Assembly (NCBI GenBank): GCA_016648135.1
Contig: JADDOH010002117.1
Location: forward strand, 124,001 to 188,000
Length of the DNA: 64,000 bases
Direction of reading: 5' to 3'
Source of the DNA: Agrypnia vestita
Taxonomy: Eukaryota > Arthropoda > Insecta > Trichoptera > Phryganeidae
Shown: positions 23,906 to 35,489 of the stretch, piece by piece
Layout: each line of letters starts with the position of its first letter
Position numbering within the stretch: the first letter of the stretch is position 1
Made by a program: the position numbers and the translations under genes
Notes under the pieces: model-generated
What the model saw: the letters and a program-made list of their open reading frames with translations, nothing else
Told to the model about the DNA's origin: nothing
Database searches by the model: none

Positions 23906-24734
23906 TATTCTCTGGTGGATTAGTCTCCTTTAATCTTTTGTCGTATGAACAGTTTCGTGAATTAATTTTTTTTCTATTTGTAATTCTAATTATGTTTATA
24001 TTTCTTGTATTATGTCCATAAATATCTGTGTCATACGACATTTCGTTTTAAAAGTTTTTTGGCATTTAAAATGTTGTAGGTATATTTGAACGAATTTATA
24101 TCAGCTCTCCAATGTTGTCTGTTTATAAAATACTATTTAAGCTCAGTTATTTCCATGTGGATACATTAAAACATTGCAGGCCAAAATTTATTCCATCGTT
24201 AAATTTTAATGAATACTAAAATTACTCGAAAGGTTTGAATTGATGAAGGAAATAAAATATTTTCATTACTTGCTATTCTTTATTCTGTTCTGTTATAACT
24301 GCAAACAAAGTTGATTTGAATGTAATGTGTGAAGTAATAACGGAAGTGCAATAAAATTTCGCCATCACTTCACGATTAAATTATTCATCTCTCGGAAAGT
24401 GCCATTCGGACAGTTTATGTTGAAGTATCTCAACGTCAGCAATTTTCCTGACTCCGCAGTTCTGTCTATATGAAATGTTGTATTTAAAATAATTTTAAAA
24501 GCTTTTATATCTTATGACTTTTAAATATGTTTGACAATACGTTATGCAGACTTCCCATCAACCACAAATCAATCCAGTTCAATAATCAGATGAATCATAA
24601 ATATATAGGACGACCGCTGCCTGCTTTTCACTAGTGTATTATTTTAAATAATTTTGAGTCGTTTCTTATACGGGTAAAACACTAATGGGTAAAATACATA
24701 CGTACAGATTCCATAACGTTCGTTTAAATTGCTG
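23906..24734. other. AT-rich spacer, nothing recognised
   Basis: Non-coding with no assignable repeats. Confidence 0.45.
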
Positions 24735-25005
24735 CATGGAAATAACAACGACCAAAACTAAAAGTGTGACATTCTCAAAACAGCCTATGCGACCAGCCCT
24801 TGAGAATAAACCCATTGAACAGGAATTTAAAAATCTTGGTGTAAACGTACTGAGCCATGATGTTCTTAAATAGGTGAATATCTAGGTAAAAAAACTTTAG
24901 TTATACCAGGATGTCAGAATAAGATAATATGGAAAAACAAGGACATGCGTTCGAAGAGTAAAGTCCGAATCCAAAAAACTGGTCTCAGACCGATAATGAC
25001 CAATG
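24735..25005 (+). pseudogene. non-LTR retrotransposon, RT C-terminal segment (family 3, part 1)
   Basis: Reads EITTTKTKSVTFSKQPMRPA, then ENKPIEQEFKNLGVNV (from an IxGKxIEQExxFxYLGxxI motif), and after stops IWKNKDMRSKSKVRIQKT and LRPIMTN. This is the region directly after the RT palm and thumb. The reading stops at the LRPIMT motif, exactly where the fragment at 25585 would continue, so the two are probably one element split by an insertion. Confidence 0.7.
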
Positions 25006-25584
25006 TTCATTCCAGCCCCGGGAAAAGAGACTGATTAATGTCTACACGACTCTCAAATCTCTTTCCGGATCCTGGCTGGAACCCACCGATTCTTTTATCG
25101 TCTGAAATAAATAATAATAACTCACGAAATGAAATTATAAGTTAAGCGACCAAAGGGAAAATTTTTAAAAAATAGCGATCAAAAGGAATAAATATTAAAA
25201 AACTGGCATGAAGCTACGTATTACTGATTCGAATATTGCTAATCAAATGCTCCCTGATCAATTGATTTGAAAAATAGCTAAAAATGCTGTCGCTTGTCTG
25301 AATATCTCCCCTTTATCTCTCTCTCTCACTTCTTGATGTTTATTTTTGCAAAACAAAATATAAAATCAGAAATTTCATTAGAACTCATCAGAAACTATAA
25401 ATTAATAATAAGGAAAACACACAATTTTATTAACTAAGTAAGTAGGTACATAATATAAATCAGTTCCAATTTTGAAGACATTTTTACAATACTGCAATGC
25501 CAAATTATTTAAAAAATATTTTGAAGGGAACAACCCATGCCATCAATACAAAATCTGAAATAGTTCACACTAAATCATTTTTTT
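25006..25584. other. Sequence interrupting the family 3 element
   Basis: About 580 bp of AT-rich, non-coding DNA between two collinear parts of one retrotransposon reading frame. No TIRs or tail could be defined, so the nature of the insertion is open. Confidence 0.4.
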
Positions 25585-25940
25585 AGAATTACAGAGATGA
25601 AAACCCTCAGAAAAATTACAAGCAAGATTCTACTCGACAGAATGAGAAATACTAAGATTAGAAAAATGTGTAATATATTAAAAATGTCGTCAAATGAGGG
25701 AAACAATGAAGAACATCATGGAGAGGCCATGTAAAAAGAATGAACTTTCAAAAACTACCACACCTTACCCTACATGAGAAATCAAAAGGAAAAAGATTGC
25801 CTGGAAGATCCTCGAAAATATGGAAAGACAGCTGGAAGTCCACATCAAAGAGGGGGCAAACTCTGCACAAACAGGCCCTAGTTTCCTTCAGTCAGTATAA
25901 GAAGAAGAAGAAGAAGAAGAATAAGAAGAATAAATTTTTG
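25585..25940 (+). pseudogene. non-LTR retrotransposon 3' end (family 3, part 2)
   Basis: Continues the reading of 24735-25005: TEMKTLRKITSKILLDRMRN and TKIRKMCNILKM, then in another frame WRGHVKRMNFQKLPHLTLHE (GHVxRM motif) and KRLPGRSSKIWKDSWKSTSK (from RxPGRPxKRWxD). The coding part ends in a (GAA)n tail at 25900-25930, the likely 3' end of the element. Confidence 0.75.
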
Positions 25941-26555
25941 TGTAATAATTAATGTAAAACATATATGTAGCGACGTCGCGAACCAGCCTGTGCCTATTTC
26001 AACGTCCGTGTAGAGTGATTATTTGTATTTATAACACGTTCATAAATTATTTGGAAAAAATCTTTGTTCATATTTTATATATTTTAGAGCAAAGAATGAT
26101 TGCTGTGAAATATTTAATGAGGAATAATGACCGTGCGGTATACCGTTTGTTGAAGAAACTGTGTACTTATGAGTAGTTGGGTAGGTAGCTAGCTATATAA
26201 ATAATTCTTTTTTTTTTATATGTTATATCTCACTAAAAAGAATTAAGATACTTGTGTGTGGTGAGGTATTAAACCATACAATTTTTTTTAACCCGCCACG
26301 GATGACATCAATTTGACTTACATCATTGGTGATGCCAGTCTCACGCACCGGGATTTAAAATGGAAGGTTTTTCAAAATATTTTATTCATTATTCTTTTTT
26401 TTTATTGTATGTCCTTTGACAATAAAACAAAGATATTTCATTACTCACAGCACGTTTATTAATTAATTGAGTATTTTCTATTTCTGAACACTAGAAAATC
26501 ATATAAAATAAACAAAAAGTGGCATCCTTCCAACAAAAAATTAGCAAAAATAACT
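25941..26555. other. AT-rich spacer, nothing recognised
   Basis: Non-coding; short T runs only. Confidence 0.45.
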
Positions 26556-27155
26556 ATTCTTCAGTCAAACACCTTTTGCAAGAAAGCACTACATGTTCAA
26601 GACACAAATATTTTTTGCATTTGTAACAAGTGTCTTTGCAAGCGTTTTTCTATTTTTTTTCCATACAAACTCATAGCACCGGCCATATCTTGATGGACCA
26701 ACCATCCCAGGTACTCCATCTATCTTCAAAATTTCTGAGAGTCTGTCCCATTGACCGCGGCAAGTTTAACTGCATCTGCCGTTCTCTAATGTGAGCTTTA
26801 ATTAATTTCATAGCCAAATTCTTAATGAAGTGACGAAGTTTAAGTTTTTACTTTTGGTTGTTAGTCGTATTTATCACTTGACTGTTTATGGTACTGTCAT
26901 TGAACATAGCGCAAAAACTACCATATACCAGCGTCTTGTTGCTCGAGCACAATTGTAATTTGCATATAAACGATCTACGACATCGACGCCGCCCTTGGTT
27001 TCATTGTAGCTTAAAATTATATCGTTTTGAGTTTCGGCATCATCGGATGTCATTGACCATCCGTCCTCAACAAGTACTTATTGTAGAAGAGACTCGAAAT
27101 GACATTTTTCACTTTCGTATGACATGCTGTAACAATGTCTGTAATTTGAATCATA
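26556..27155 (-). pseudogene. piggyBac-family transposase, C-terminal part, decayed
   Basis: Minus strand, reading from 27130: an unclear block, then LSYNETKGGVDVVDRLYANY with the paired Asp of the third catalytic region, NCARATRRWYMVVFALCSM (26900-26960), stops, MGPSRYGRCYEF-like sequence and a Cys-rich tail with KNRKTLAKTLVTNAKNICVL (26590-26720). The Cys pattern is that of the C-terminal zinc-binding domain of the family. Frameshifts and stops make it inactive. It differs enough from the copy at 625-1473 to be a separate lineage. Confidence 0.82.
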
Positions 27156-27529
27156 TATAGAATATTTTTGTGAACTATCGATAAAATCATGCAATCAACT
27201 TACAGGTCATAGGATAATGCAATAAAATAATAACGAAACTAAAAAAGTAGGTAAAAAATGTATTTGGCCCTGACAAAATGCTAATAATGGGTACGTGCAA
27301 TGCGATAGCTACTCGAAATCACGACAAAAATCGATGGCGGGGGAAAAATTATTCGAATTTTTAAAAACACCCGATATCACAAACATCTTTTTAGTAATAT
27401 TTGTATTAGTAGAAGTATTAGGCATGATTTCTTTACTACGAAATTTTTTTTCATAATGTCATTTTATCAACCATTAACATCTTTTTGAATGATCAGATAT
27501 TTAAAAAAGAATTTATATGGTTTAATTAA
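27156..27529. other. AT-rich spacer, nothing recognised
   Basis: No coding or repeat signal found. Confidence 0.45.
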
Positions 27530-27695
27530 TTTCCTATAATTTTTTTTTTATATTTTGATGTTCTCTACTTCGATTTTTGATTTTTAATTTTTTAGTATAC
27601 ATTGTATCCTGACAAAGGGACCATTGGCCCTGAAACATGTTGATATTTTATATATTAAAGTGGTGAAAACAAATAACATTTTTATTTATTATATC
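27530..27695 (+). repeat. Penelope-like element 3' terminal segment
   Basis: CTACTTCGATTTTTGATTTT, TATCCTGAC, GAAACATGTTGA and AAAGTGGTGAAAACAAA occur in the same order and spacing as at 46455-46560, downstream of the Penelope-like coding region. No coding sequence accompanies this copy. Confidence 0.65.
27604..27646 (+). ncRNA. Hammerhead ribozyme-like motif
   Basis: Stem I GTATC/GATAT pairs over five positions, stem II AGGG/CCCT with an inner CC/GG, GAAA, self-complementary CATG as stem III and TT before the cleavage site. The core is CTGACAA: the conserved G is A, a CpG-type transition that should impair activity. Confidence 0.6.
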
Positions 27696-29024
27696 TACTT
27701 ATTATTAAACATTTTTTTAAATATAACACTTATTGAAATAAGTGAGGTCATATTATTTTAGATTCTGACATTTAAACAATATACGCATGTAATTAAGTAA
27801 ATTCGCGAAACGTCTTACCACATAAGCGTAAATTTCTTTGTAAAAGTTCACAGTACAAGAGAGTGAACAAGAAAAGAACATCTCAGCACGGCCATTAAAC
27901 GGCTTAAAGGGCACCTACGTAACAATGTTACATCTTCTCTTTTTTAGTACGTGTCTTGACGTGCGGCGAGGGTCTTGAACCTGAATCAACAGCTTCAGTC
28001 GACGTGTTAATCGTGGCTAGGTTTTCAAAAACGGGGTGACATATATACAACCTCAGCGTATTGTTATATTCCCCTCGCTCGGGTTAAGAACACTGCCATT
28101 AAACATAGAAAGCCGAGAAATGCTCACGGAAAAGCTTCCACCAGAATACGCGACTGAACCTTCTTGTGTATTTAAAAAAAGGCACACGAGCGAAATAAGC
28201 ATGTACAAACTTACAATGCAACCACTCAAATGCAAAATTTCTTTTCAGAGATTATTTAATAAATATTAAGTTATTTTAATATTTTGTAAACTGACGTTAT
28301 TTATTGTAGTGAAATCCATTTTCAATTTTTAAAAATTAAAAAAAAAATCAACACGCAATTTTAAGAGTTCAATATTTTTACTATCCAAACCAGGACGACC
28401 GTTTTGGCAAATAATGAGGCCACTGATTTACTTATTTATCGCCCTTATGAGCTTTTACAAAAATATGAAATATAAAGTAAAAATATCACATAAGACAGAT
28501 ATGCAGTTAAAAAGATTTAAGTACATATAATAGATTTATGTAAATTAAAATGAGAAGTATTAACAGAAAGAAGAAAAAAAAATTTATACATCACTATTTA
28601 GTTGAGACGTAAGGAATTTTTTCAATTTAGTCCTATACACAGTTATATTATCAGCAAAAACGTCGACCACGTCCGCATGTTCAGTTCCTAATGAGTGCAG
28701 TCTGGGGATTACAGAGTTTGTTATTGCATTTGTTCTGATATTATGCCGTTGATCAGATGAAAATCGCGTGCTGATTTGTTTTTATTTTTAAAAATATTTA
28801 TTAAGACACGTATTCTTATAATGTGTTTTGTGATGTGATTTAATCAAATTTGCAAAAAAATGCTTTCTTATACAAAAATTATGAAACAAATGCGTTTACA
28901 ATTTATCGATTTATTTAGAACTAGTTTTAGATAATGTGAAAAAATAAATGTTTTTTTTTAATAATTTTACTTCGCACCAACAGGAAAAGATGGTGACTGT
29001 AAAAAATCTGTAATGACCAGGTAT
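27696..29024. other. Non-coding, unassigned
   Basis: A 77-codon frame at 28036-28269 has no recognisable similarity. Nothing else stands out. Confidence 0.4.
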
Positions 29025-29175
29025 ACCTAATATTGGAGGACAGCCCTGGTAGAAGCTTCAACCGAAGCGTATGCAGAGACGCGTAGAATAGGCACGGCAA
29101 AAGTGGTGTGCTACATAAAAGTGTCAGTAAGAAAAGTATATACCTCTGCGGGGAAACGCCGCATTAATTACCCAA
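29025..29175 (+). pseudogene. non-LTR retrotransposon 3' end (family 2)
   Basis: Reads EDSPGRSFNRSVCRDA then, after a stop, SVSKKSIYLCGETPH, matching EDGPVRSLNN... and the VYPRGETA end of the copy at 37025-37790. About 45 codons of the extreme C-terminus remain. Confidence 0.6.
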
Positions 29176-29385
29176 TTAAACTTAATGCTATATCACTTGT
29201 TAAATTTACATTATAACATAACCTCCAATCTCAGTGGGTATATTAAATTTAGAATTCAACACATTCAAATTTGAACATAATTTTATTTTACTCAACCGAT
29301 TTTACCCCTACAGCGATATAAATATCGACAGATATGGATGTAATTAAGATTATATAAGTTGATTAAGATATAATTATTTAAGTCT

Positions 29386-29660
29386 CGCAGAGACGAAGCT
29401 ATTTATATGAGAAATGTATACGGAAGACTTTTTTACGATGGTCCAAGGCTTACAACCTGTAGTAGCTGGCTTAAGTGATTACTATACATAATGCAACGTT
29501 CACGAATTCCATCGTAAGAACATTATCCATATCAAATTTTTGAGTGTTCCAAATTGAAACATTCCATATATTTGAAGAGTCTGTGCTAGAGACATCTGCA
29601 GTTGTGAAATAGTTTACAGAAATTTCGCAGCTGGTTATTATATCTCTATATTTTTAATGT
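29386..29660 (+). repeat. Fold-back repeat family A, left arm
   Basis: Starts TTTAAGTCTCGCAGAGACGA, passes GGCTTAAGTGATTAC and ATTCCATCGTAAGAAC, and ends GCAGCTGGTTATTATATCTC. It is the left half of the palindrome seen whole at 43000-43615 and is inverted relative to 31690-31975. Confidence 0.7.
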
Positions 29661-31689
29661 GGAGCAATATTCTTTTTAAAGTATATTTGATATTTTTCCG
29701 AATGATTTAATTAATTGTTCTCTGAAAGACTTCTATAATTGTGGAATAAAAAAGTAAAGGCAGCAATATCCAAAAAAAAAATGCAGACATTGAGGATTAC
29801 TAATTAATAATGAATTGAATTCGAGATTTTATTTATCGCCAAAAAATTTATAGGAAAAATGATAATTTGAATGAATGAGGGATAAATACATAAAATATAG
29901 AATTCAGTATACTTTAAATTAGTAATTCTGGGTGACTGCATTCAAAACACTTTATTTTGATTTTTTGAATATTGCTAGCTTTGCTTTTATTCTCCATAAT
30001 TTATTAAAATTTAATATTAATCTATTAGAAAAATCCAGTAATTGTGTTCTTAAAACATACATTAAAAAATATTATTAAAGATCGAGTTTGTTTATAAAAA
30101 TTAACACATAAACATTGCGCGAATGAAAGGGTCCAAGACGTTACTCTAATGTTTGGATATCACATCCTTTTTCTTTACAATGCCAAGCATAAAAATAATG
30201 TTGTTTCTGAAATGGGCTAGTTTATTTTAATATTTGCCTAGTTTACTCATTGTTATGACTAAATGTATATTTTTTAACTCATAACATTTGTGTTGGTAAA
30301 AATACTATAAATATACCTACACGTGATAAGTGTATCGCAAATTCAGAAAATCTGGAACATTCAATTAGAGATCAACATTATTTTTCTCCTCTCACAGCTT
30401 CCTTAAACCATTTGATGAGCTTTCGAAACCTTTCAAGAGAAGCGAATGGAAGTAGAGATAATCCGTTGTCAAGTTTAATGTTACCGTCAAATGTTATGTC
30501 AAGGGTTATGTTAAGTGTTATGTTACAGAAGGCGATATTCGTTGGCCGCCTCTCACAGGGTGTATCTTAAGAGTTTAATGAAAATCTCTATACTATTCAT
30601 ACTTCCCTCGTAACAAGATAGGAGGTTCCGGGAAAGAAGACATTACCTCTAGCAGTGCCTACAATAAGCAAAAGTAGGTGCTTATTGTTTTTTCCTTCAT
30701 GGAATATGTTTATTCAGCGTATACCCCATTTGTTACGAAAATATCATTAAAAAATAGCTGTAACCCGTCAAAAATTACGGTACTTTCACATGCCAGTTCC
30801 CATGAAATAGTTCCTAATAACGAGATTTATCAACACATTTTTTTTTTTTTTTTAATATTTCTCCTGCCAGCAGGATCTATTCTAAACTCTGGCAATTGGG
30901 CGGAACATAAAATGCTTCGCGTCTTTGTCCTATATGTACTGTATTTTTGGCGGGTGATGCAGGCTCGGTGAAAGTAACATCGCTAGCGTGGCCGCCTTCG
31001 GGTTTGCTGGCCAGATCTCCGGCCGTTCAATTTCGATTTTTAATGAAATTATGAACGTTACACGAAGTTCAGGGACAGACAGATAGACAGACAACCGGAT
31101 AGACTACGAAATTATAGCGCGTTAAAAATACAACAGAAATGAAATAAAATTATTAGTTAGAGAGCGGAATGGCTCACAGCCGAAGAATGTCCCCGCTTAT
31201 GTATGTCTAAAATACATTTTTACTGCAATTATAGTATTTATTCTAGAATAATTTAATCCCCTAGTACACATTACCTTTTTTTTACAAAAGACAATTTAAA
31301 AAAAAGTATTCCAAACCGAATCTCTTAAGTAAGAAGGTATTTTTGCAATACAGCGGGACTCATTAACTAAAACATAATACTCTTTATTAGTATTTAGTTT
31401 GACCTTTTCATAATTGCTTCAATATTCAAAAGCTTGTAGTAATTTCATTAAACAAGACGACAGTACAGTAGCGTGAAACTATCATACACTCGTAGTACTC
31501 GTACTAGAATATGCTTTTTGGGCTAGGATACGTTTTATTATAGGAATGATTTACGTTATATTTATTATATGAATAAACATTATGTATACATTAATTATAT
31601 TAAATATTAATTCAATTGAATTGTATTTTATACGAGTAAGTACCTTTTTATTATTTACACATTCTTAACTAAAAATTTCAAAATTCACG
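29661..31689. other. 2-kb interval between two inverted repeat arms
   Basis: Lies between the left arm (29386-29660) and the right arm (31690-31975) of repeat family A. No transposase is seen. A GC-richer part, 30860-31110, has an unknown 97-codon frame and ends in a minus-strand copy of the dispersed CTGTCTGT repeat (31065-31110). The interval may be the interior of a long fold-back element, or later insertions. Confidence 0.4.
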
Positions 31690-31975
31690 AATAGAAATAT
31701 AGAACTATCATTACCAGCTGCGAAATCTATGTATTCTGTTTCATGAGAAGAGAAAACAGATAGATGTCACTAGCATAGCCGCTTGAAATATACGGAAGTT
31801 TCCTATTTGGAACGTATATATATAATCGATGTGTGGATGTTCTTACAATGGAATTGGTGAATGTTGCATTGTATAGAGTGTTATCTTAAGCCTGCTCATA
31901 CAGGTTGTGAGCCCTGGGCCAACATACATATAAGTAGCTTTTTATCTATGAGACTTCTATAATTAATATATATCA
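31690..31975 (+). repeat. Fold-back repeat family A, right arm
   Basis: Starts ATCATTACCAGCTGCGAAAT, passes CAATGGAATTGGTGAATGTT, TTAAGCCTGCTCATACAGG and GAGCCCTGGGCC, and ends GAGACTTCTATAATTAATA. It is nearly the reverse complement of 29386-29660 and matches 43305-43600. Confidence 0.7.
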
Positions 31976-32186
31976 AAGGAATAGTCTGCCCATTGAAGTT
32001 TGTGAGAAGCTAGTGTTAGGTAACACATGTAATAATAAACGTGAGATATTTTTTAGACTTGGCAGGTTAAATACTTAAGTCGAGAAAGCATTACAAAAAT
32101 ATTATACGATAAAACATTTTCAATTGTTCGAAGAATATTTTTTCTTCTAAATGAAGGTGTGAACTTTGTGGTGACATTATTATTAG

Positions 32187-32313
32187 AATAAAATACAAAT
32201 CACTTTGTTTTCAACACTTTATTAGATATAAAATCTACAATCGAGAACGTTATTCTTGGTTGTAGATTTTATATCCAACAAAGTGGCGAAAACAAAGTGA
32301 TTTGTATTTTATT
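32187..32313. repeat. 54-bp inverted repeat, Penelope-like terminal type
   Basis: Arms 32187-32240 and 32260-32313 are reverse complements with about four mismatches and a 19-bp spacer. The right arm contains AAAGTGGCGAAAACAAAGTG, similar to the sequence following the hammerhead-like motifs at 27640 and 46540. No ribozyme core is present here. Confidence 0.7.
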
Positions 32314-32536
32314 TTAATTTTAAAATATTTTCCGTTGAATTCGTGAATATTTTGTATCAATCAAAAAGTTTTATATCAAGTCAGAGCATCAGAAGAGTTA
32401 CGTGTTTATTCCTGACGGGGTGTGAAGAAAAAATACTTCGATTTACAAAATATTATGTTCAGCCCAAAATTTACTAAGTGCTTATGTCTACCAACTCTAG
32501 ATTTGTAAATCGATAAGATTTCTTGCAATTTCTTGC

Positions 32537-32590
32537 GCAGCATAATAGTTGGAGTATCCGTCACGGGGTTCAGTTCCCTGCTGAGGACAT
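32537..32590 (+). repeat. tRNA-like fragment
   Basis: CAGCATAATAGTTGGAGTAT, CCGTCACG and GGGGTTCAGTTCCCTGCTGA resemble the D-arm, anticodon region and T-arm of tRNA-Asp with an internal deletion. Too short to be a functional tRNA; likely a retroposon head or captured fragment. Confidence 0.4.
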
Positions 32591-32899
32591 TTTGGTTTTT
32601 ATTTTATTAATTTGAAGATAACGGAGTTTATGAATGAATGTTTCGTGTATGAGGTATTTTTGAGAAGAAAACCTTTTTTTTTTCATGTAATCTAGTTATT
32701 TGACCCACAATGCATCTTACAACATGTTTGTCTCCAGGTTCATATTTTTAATTAACCTATTGTCAAGAGATGGTAGATGTAGAAAGAATTATGTTAAATA
32801 ACAAAACTTTAATTAATTACAACTGTTTTTTTTGCTTCTCACAGCCGGGATATAGTATATTAAATAAATAAAAAATCAAAATACTACTATAAAAGTGAT

Positions 32900-33255
32900 C
32901 AATTACGTTCAGTTCTATACACTTCACTTGAAGTATTTGAAATCTGGTTGCAACGTATAGTGTTGCGCATACTGTGGACAGAAATGACCAGCAATTTAGA
33001 CGTGCTCTAGACATCCAGAACTGAAAGAAAGTTGTTGAAAAATATCAAAGTCCGTAAGGTGTCACACTTGCTTAGCAGGACAAAATACGACCTATTGCAG
33101 TTAATCATTGAGGGCAAGATTGTGGAGATGTTAGTAGGAACCAGATCTCATGGCTCCATAATGTACGAGATTGTACAAGGATAAGGACGGTGGGAGAGCT
33201 GTGCGACGATCAAAGACGCATGCATATACACGAGTAAGGAGGTACCGAGTACATC
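32900..33255 (+). pseudogene. non-LTR retrotransposon, C-terminal fragment (family 4)
   Basis: Reads LEVFEIWLQRIVLRILWTEM then LLKNIKVRKVSHLL, KYDLLQLIIEGKI, and in another frame SRNQISWLHNVRDCTRIRTV followed by GELCDDQRRM. This corresponds to the conserved tail of insect endonuclease-reverse transcriptases (MLRIPWT...YLLLQLIIQGKI...RRISWLKNLR). Stops and a frame change are present. Confidence 0.75.
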
Positions 33256-33429
33256 AGCACCTAAACACGAAAGGCCGTCGCTCTCGCTACAACGGTCGAA
33301 ATCAGAATTCTGAAATTCAGAAATGCTGAATTCGGGAAAGAACGACAACGGAAGCGCTGAGCACAACGAACAAAGCGACGGTGTAAGCCGGACCAATGAC
33401 CGAGTACAAAGGCGACGTATAGCAGGGGG

Positions 33430-33730
33430 CATGAAGAGTGGATGAACTAACATTGCTGACCAGACTAAATATTACCCACACGAACGGCCGAGTAAAACAA
33501 AGTCATAATACACCGAGTCCTTTGTCCAAAACAACTATAAAAACGGTAGGCTCCAGAGCAGACTATCTCACTTCCCCAGCGGACGGCTCGTATAGCGGAA
33601 GTCCTCGCCGTCATACCTTCGAACGTCACGCTTTCACTTGTAACCTTTGTACCTACTGTATTATTTATAACTTTTACTTTTGCAATTCAATAAATTCTGT
33701 AAAACCATCGTGACTTTACATCATCAACAC
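33430..33730 (+). repeat. LTR-like segment (possible solo LTR)
   Basis: GC-richer block with a TATA box (TATAAAAAC, 33536-33544) and an AATAAA signal (33689-33694) followed by a short tail, the layout of an LTR with U3, R and U5. Neither the TG...CA ends nor a target duplication can be fixed by eye, and there is no adjacent gag-pol. A host promoter fragment is an alternative. Confidence 0.35.
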
Positions 33731-33959
33731 CGCATCAACTCATCATAAAGCGGAGGGCTCATCCACCTCCTCAGCTGTTAAGAGCTGCCAGAAACAGGAA
33801 TATGTACTCTCAAGTGACAGTTAACGTTGAAGGGACCTGACGCGATACTAGAAAGAGTGCTAAAGATCAAAGGCTTGGACTAAAGATTATGAGTTATATT
33901 TGTACCTACATGATGTCTGAAAATATTATTTGAACAAGATTAGCTGTGGTTTATACAAT
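33731..33959. other. Short spacer, unassigned
   Basis: Non-coding. Confidence 0.4.
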
Positions 33960-35470
33960 GTATTTAAATGTTGTAAGTAACTTTCTGGAACAATTCCTGA
34001 GTTACGAATAACGTTTTCTAAGGCAATTTTGAATAAGAGGCAGGCCAATCCATCTCCTTGTCTCACCCCGTGGAGCGCTTCAAAGGGCTTCACTGCCAAC
34101 ACTCACTCTACACGTTACTGGGGATAATGTTAGTTTCACCAGATTGATCAACTTACGTGGTATTCCAAACACACTCATTGCATTGTACAGTACATTCCTA
34201 TTTACGCTATCATACGCGGCCTTGAAGTCTACAAAGAGATGATGAGTTTCGACATTGTGTTCTAACGTTTTTTCTAAGATCTGTCTCAAGGAGAAAATTT
34301 GATCAATGCATGATTTGCCTGGCCTGAAGCCGCATTGGTAGTTGCCAATGATTTCCTCAGACATTGGGAGCAATCTTTTGTATAGGATGTTGGCCATTAT
34401 TTTATAGCCGGTATTTAACAACGTTATTCCCCTGTAATTACAGCACTCGAGTTGGTCGCCTTTCTCGTGTAGTGGACACACAATTCCTAATCTCCACTCT
34501 TCAGGCATCTCTTCTTCTGTCCATACTTTTTGAATTAGGTTGTGCAGGTATTGGACAAACTCTCCACCTGCTGCTTTAAATAATTCAGCCACCAGTTCGT
34601 CTGACCCGGGGGATTTGTTATTTTTCAGTTGTCGTATTCCCTGTTTCACGTCTTCCAGTGAAAGGGGTTCAGAACTGTCAAAGTATAGATCATCTCCCGT
34701 GCTCTCCACCGTGTTGTGCTCCATCTCTACCGAGTTGTAATTGAGAACCGTGTCAAAGTACCTCACCCATCTCCTCAGGATGTCAGGCTTCTCATTCAGT
34801 ATCACTCCATTCATGTCCTTGCATATATTTATTTTTGGTTTAAACTCGGCTCTCATGCTATTTACGTTTTTGTAGAAAAGCCTACTCTCATTCTTAAGCC
34901 TGAGTACTTCAGCCTCTCTAATTTCTTTTTGTAGAAATTCACGTTTCTTTTTCCTGTGCATCTTCTTTTCTCTCTTCCTTGTTTTCCTATAGGTGTCCAT
35001 AAGTCGTCTTGTGCAGCCTTCTTGTAACGTTTTTTGATAGAGTTCGTTTTTCTTTTTCGTTACTTCTGCGCAATCTAAGTCGAACCAATGGTTTCTTCTG
35101 ATAGGGATTTCTTTGCCCAGGGTATCGAGAGCAGCTGTTGTCAGTAGGTTTTTGCAGGTTGTCCATTGTGAGTTGATATCATGCGTGTCACACTGCGCTA
35201 TCCTGTTGAGCGTAGTTTGAAACTCCATTTTTGTTGCTGGTACTTGTAATTTGCTGGTGTCAAATTTTGTGATATTAGATCTTTTTGTTTTTCCAACATC
35301 TGATATTTTAAACCGCAGTCGACTTGCAACGAGAAAATGGTCAGTCAATATAAGCTCCCTTATAAGTGCGGACATCCATTAGATTTGATTTATGTCTAGC
35401 ACTAATCAGTATATGGTTTATTTGGTTATTTGTTCTGCCGTTTGGGTGTTTCCACGTGGCTTTGTATATA
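33960..35470 (-). pseudogene. non-LTR retrotransposon, endonuclease end plus reverse transcriptase
   Basis: The largest coding fragment. Minus strand: the tail of an AP-type endonuclease (TWKHPNGRTNNQINHILISA and IDSDHFLVASRLRF across a frameshift near 35360), a basic linker (TKKKNELYQ, KREKKMHRKKK), then an RT domain with NNKSPGSDELVAELF, EMPEEWRLGIVCPLHEKGD, CCNYRGITLLNTGYKIMANI, YQCGFRPGKSCIDQIFSLRQ and motif A HHLFVDFKAAYDSV. The open stretch is 431 codons (34080-35375). A frameshift at about 34085 is followed by motif B, HGVRQGDGLACLLFKIALE. The reading ends near 33965 before the YADD box, so the catalytic site is incomplete. The motifs resemble RTE-like elements; the clade is uncertain. 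Confidence 0.88.
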
Positions 35471-35489
35471 TTTAATCTATGAAATAATG

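Noticed and set aside
30678..30971. 97-codon plus-strand frame
   Set aside because: Contains a long Phe run from a T tract and lacks recognisable domains.
33148..33453. 101-codon minus-strand frame
   Set aside because: It is the antisense of the non-LTR fragment and of the LTR-like segment; no independent support.
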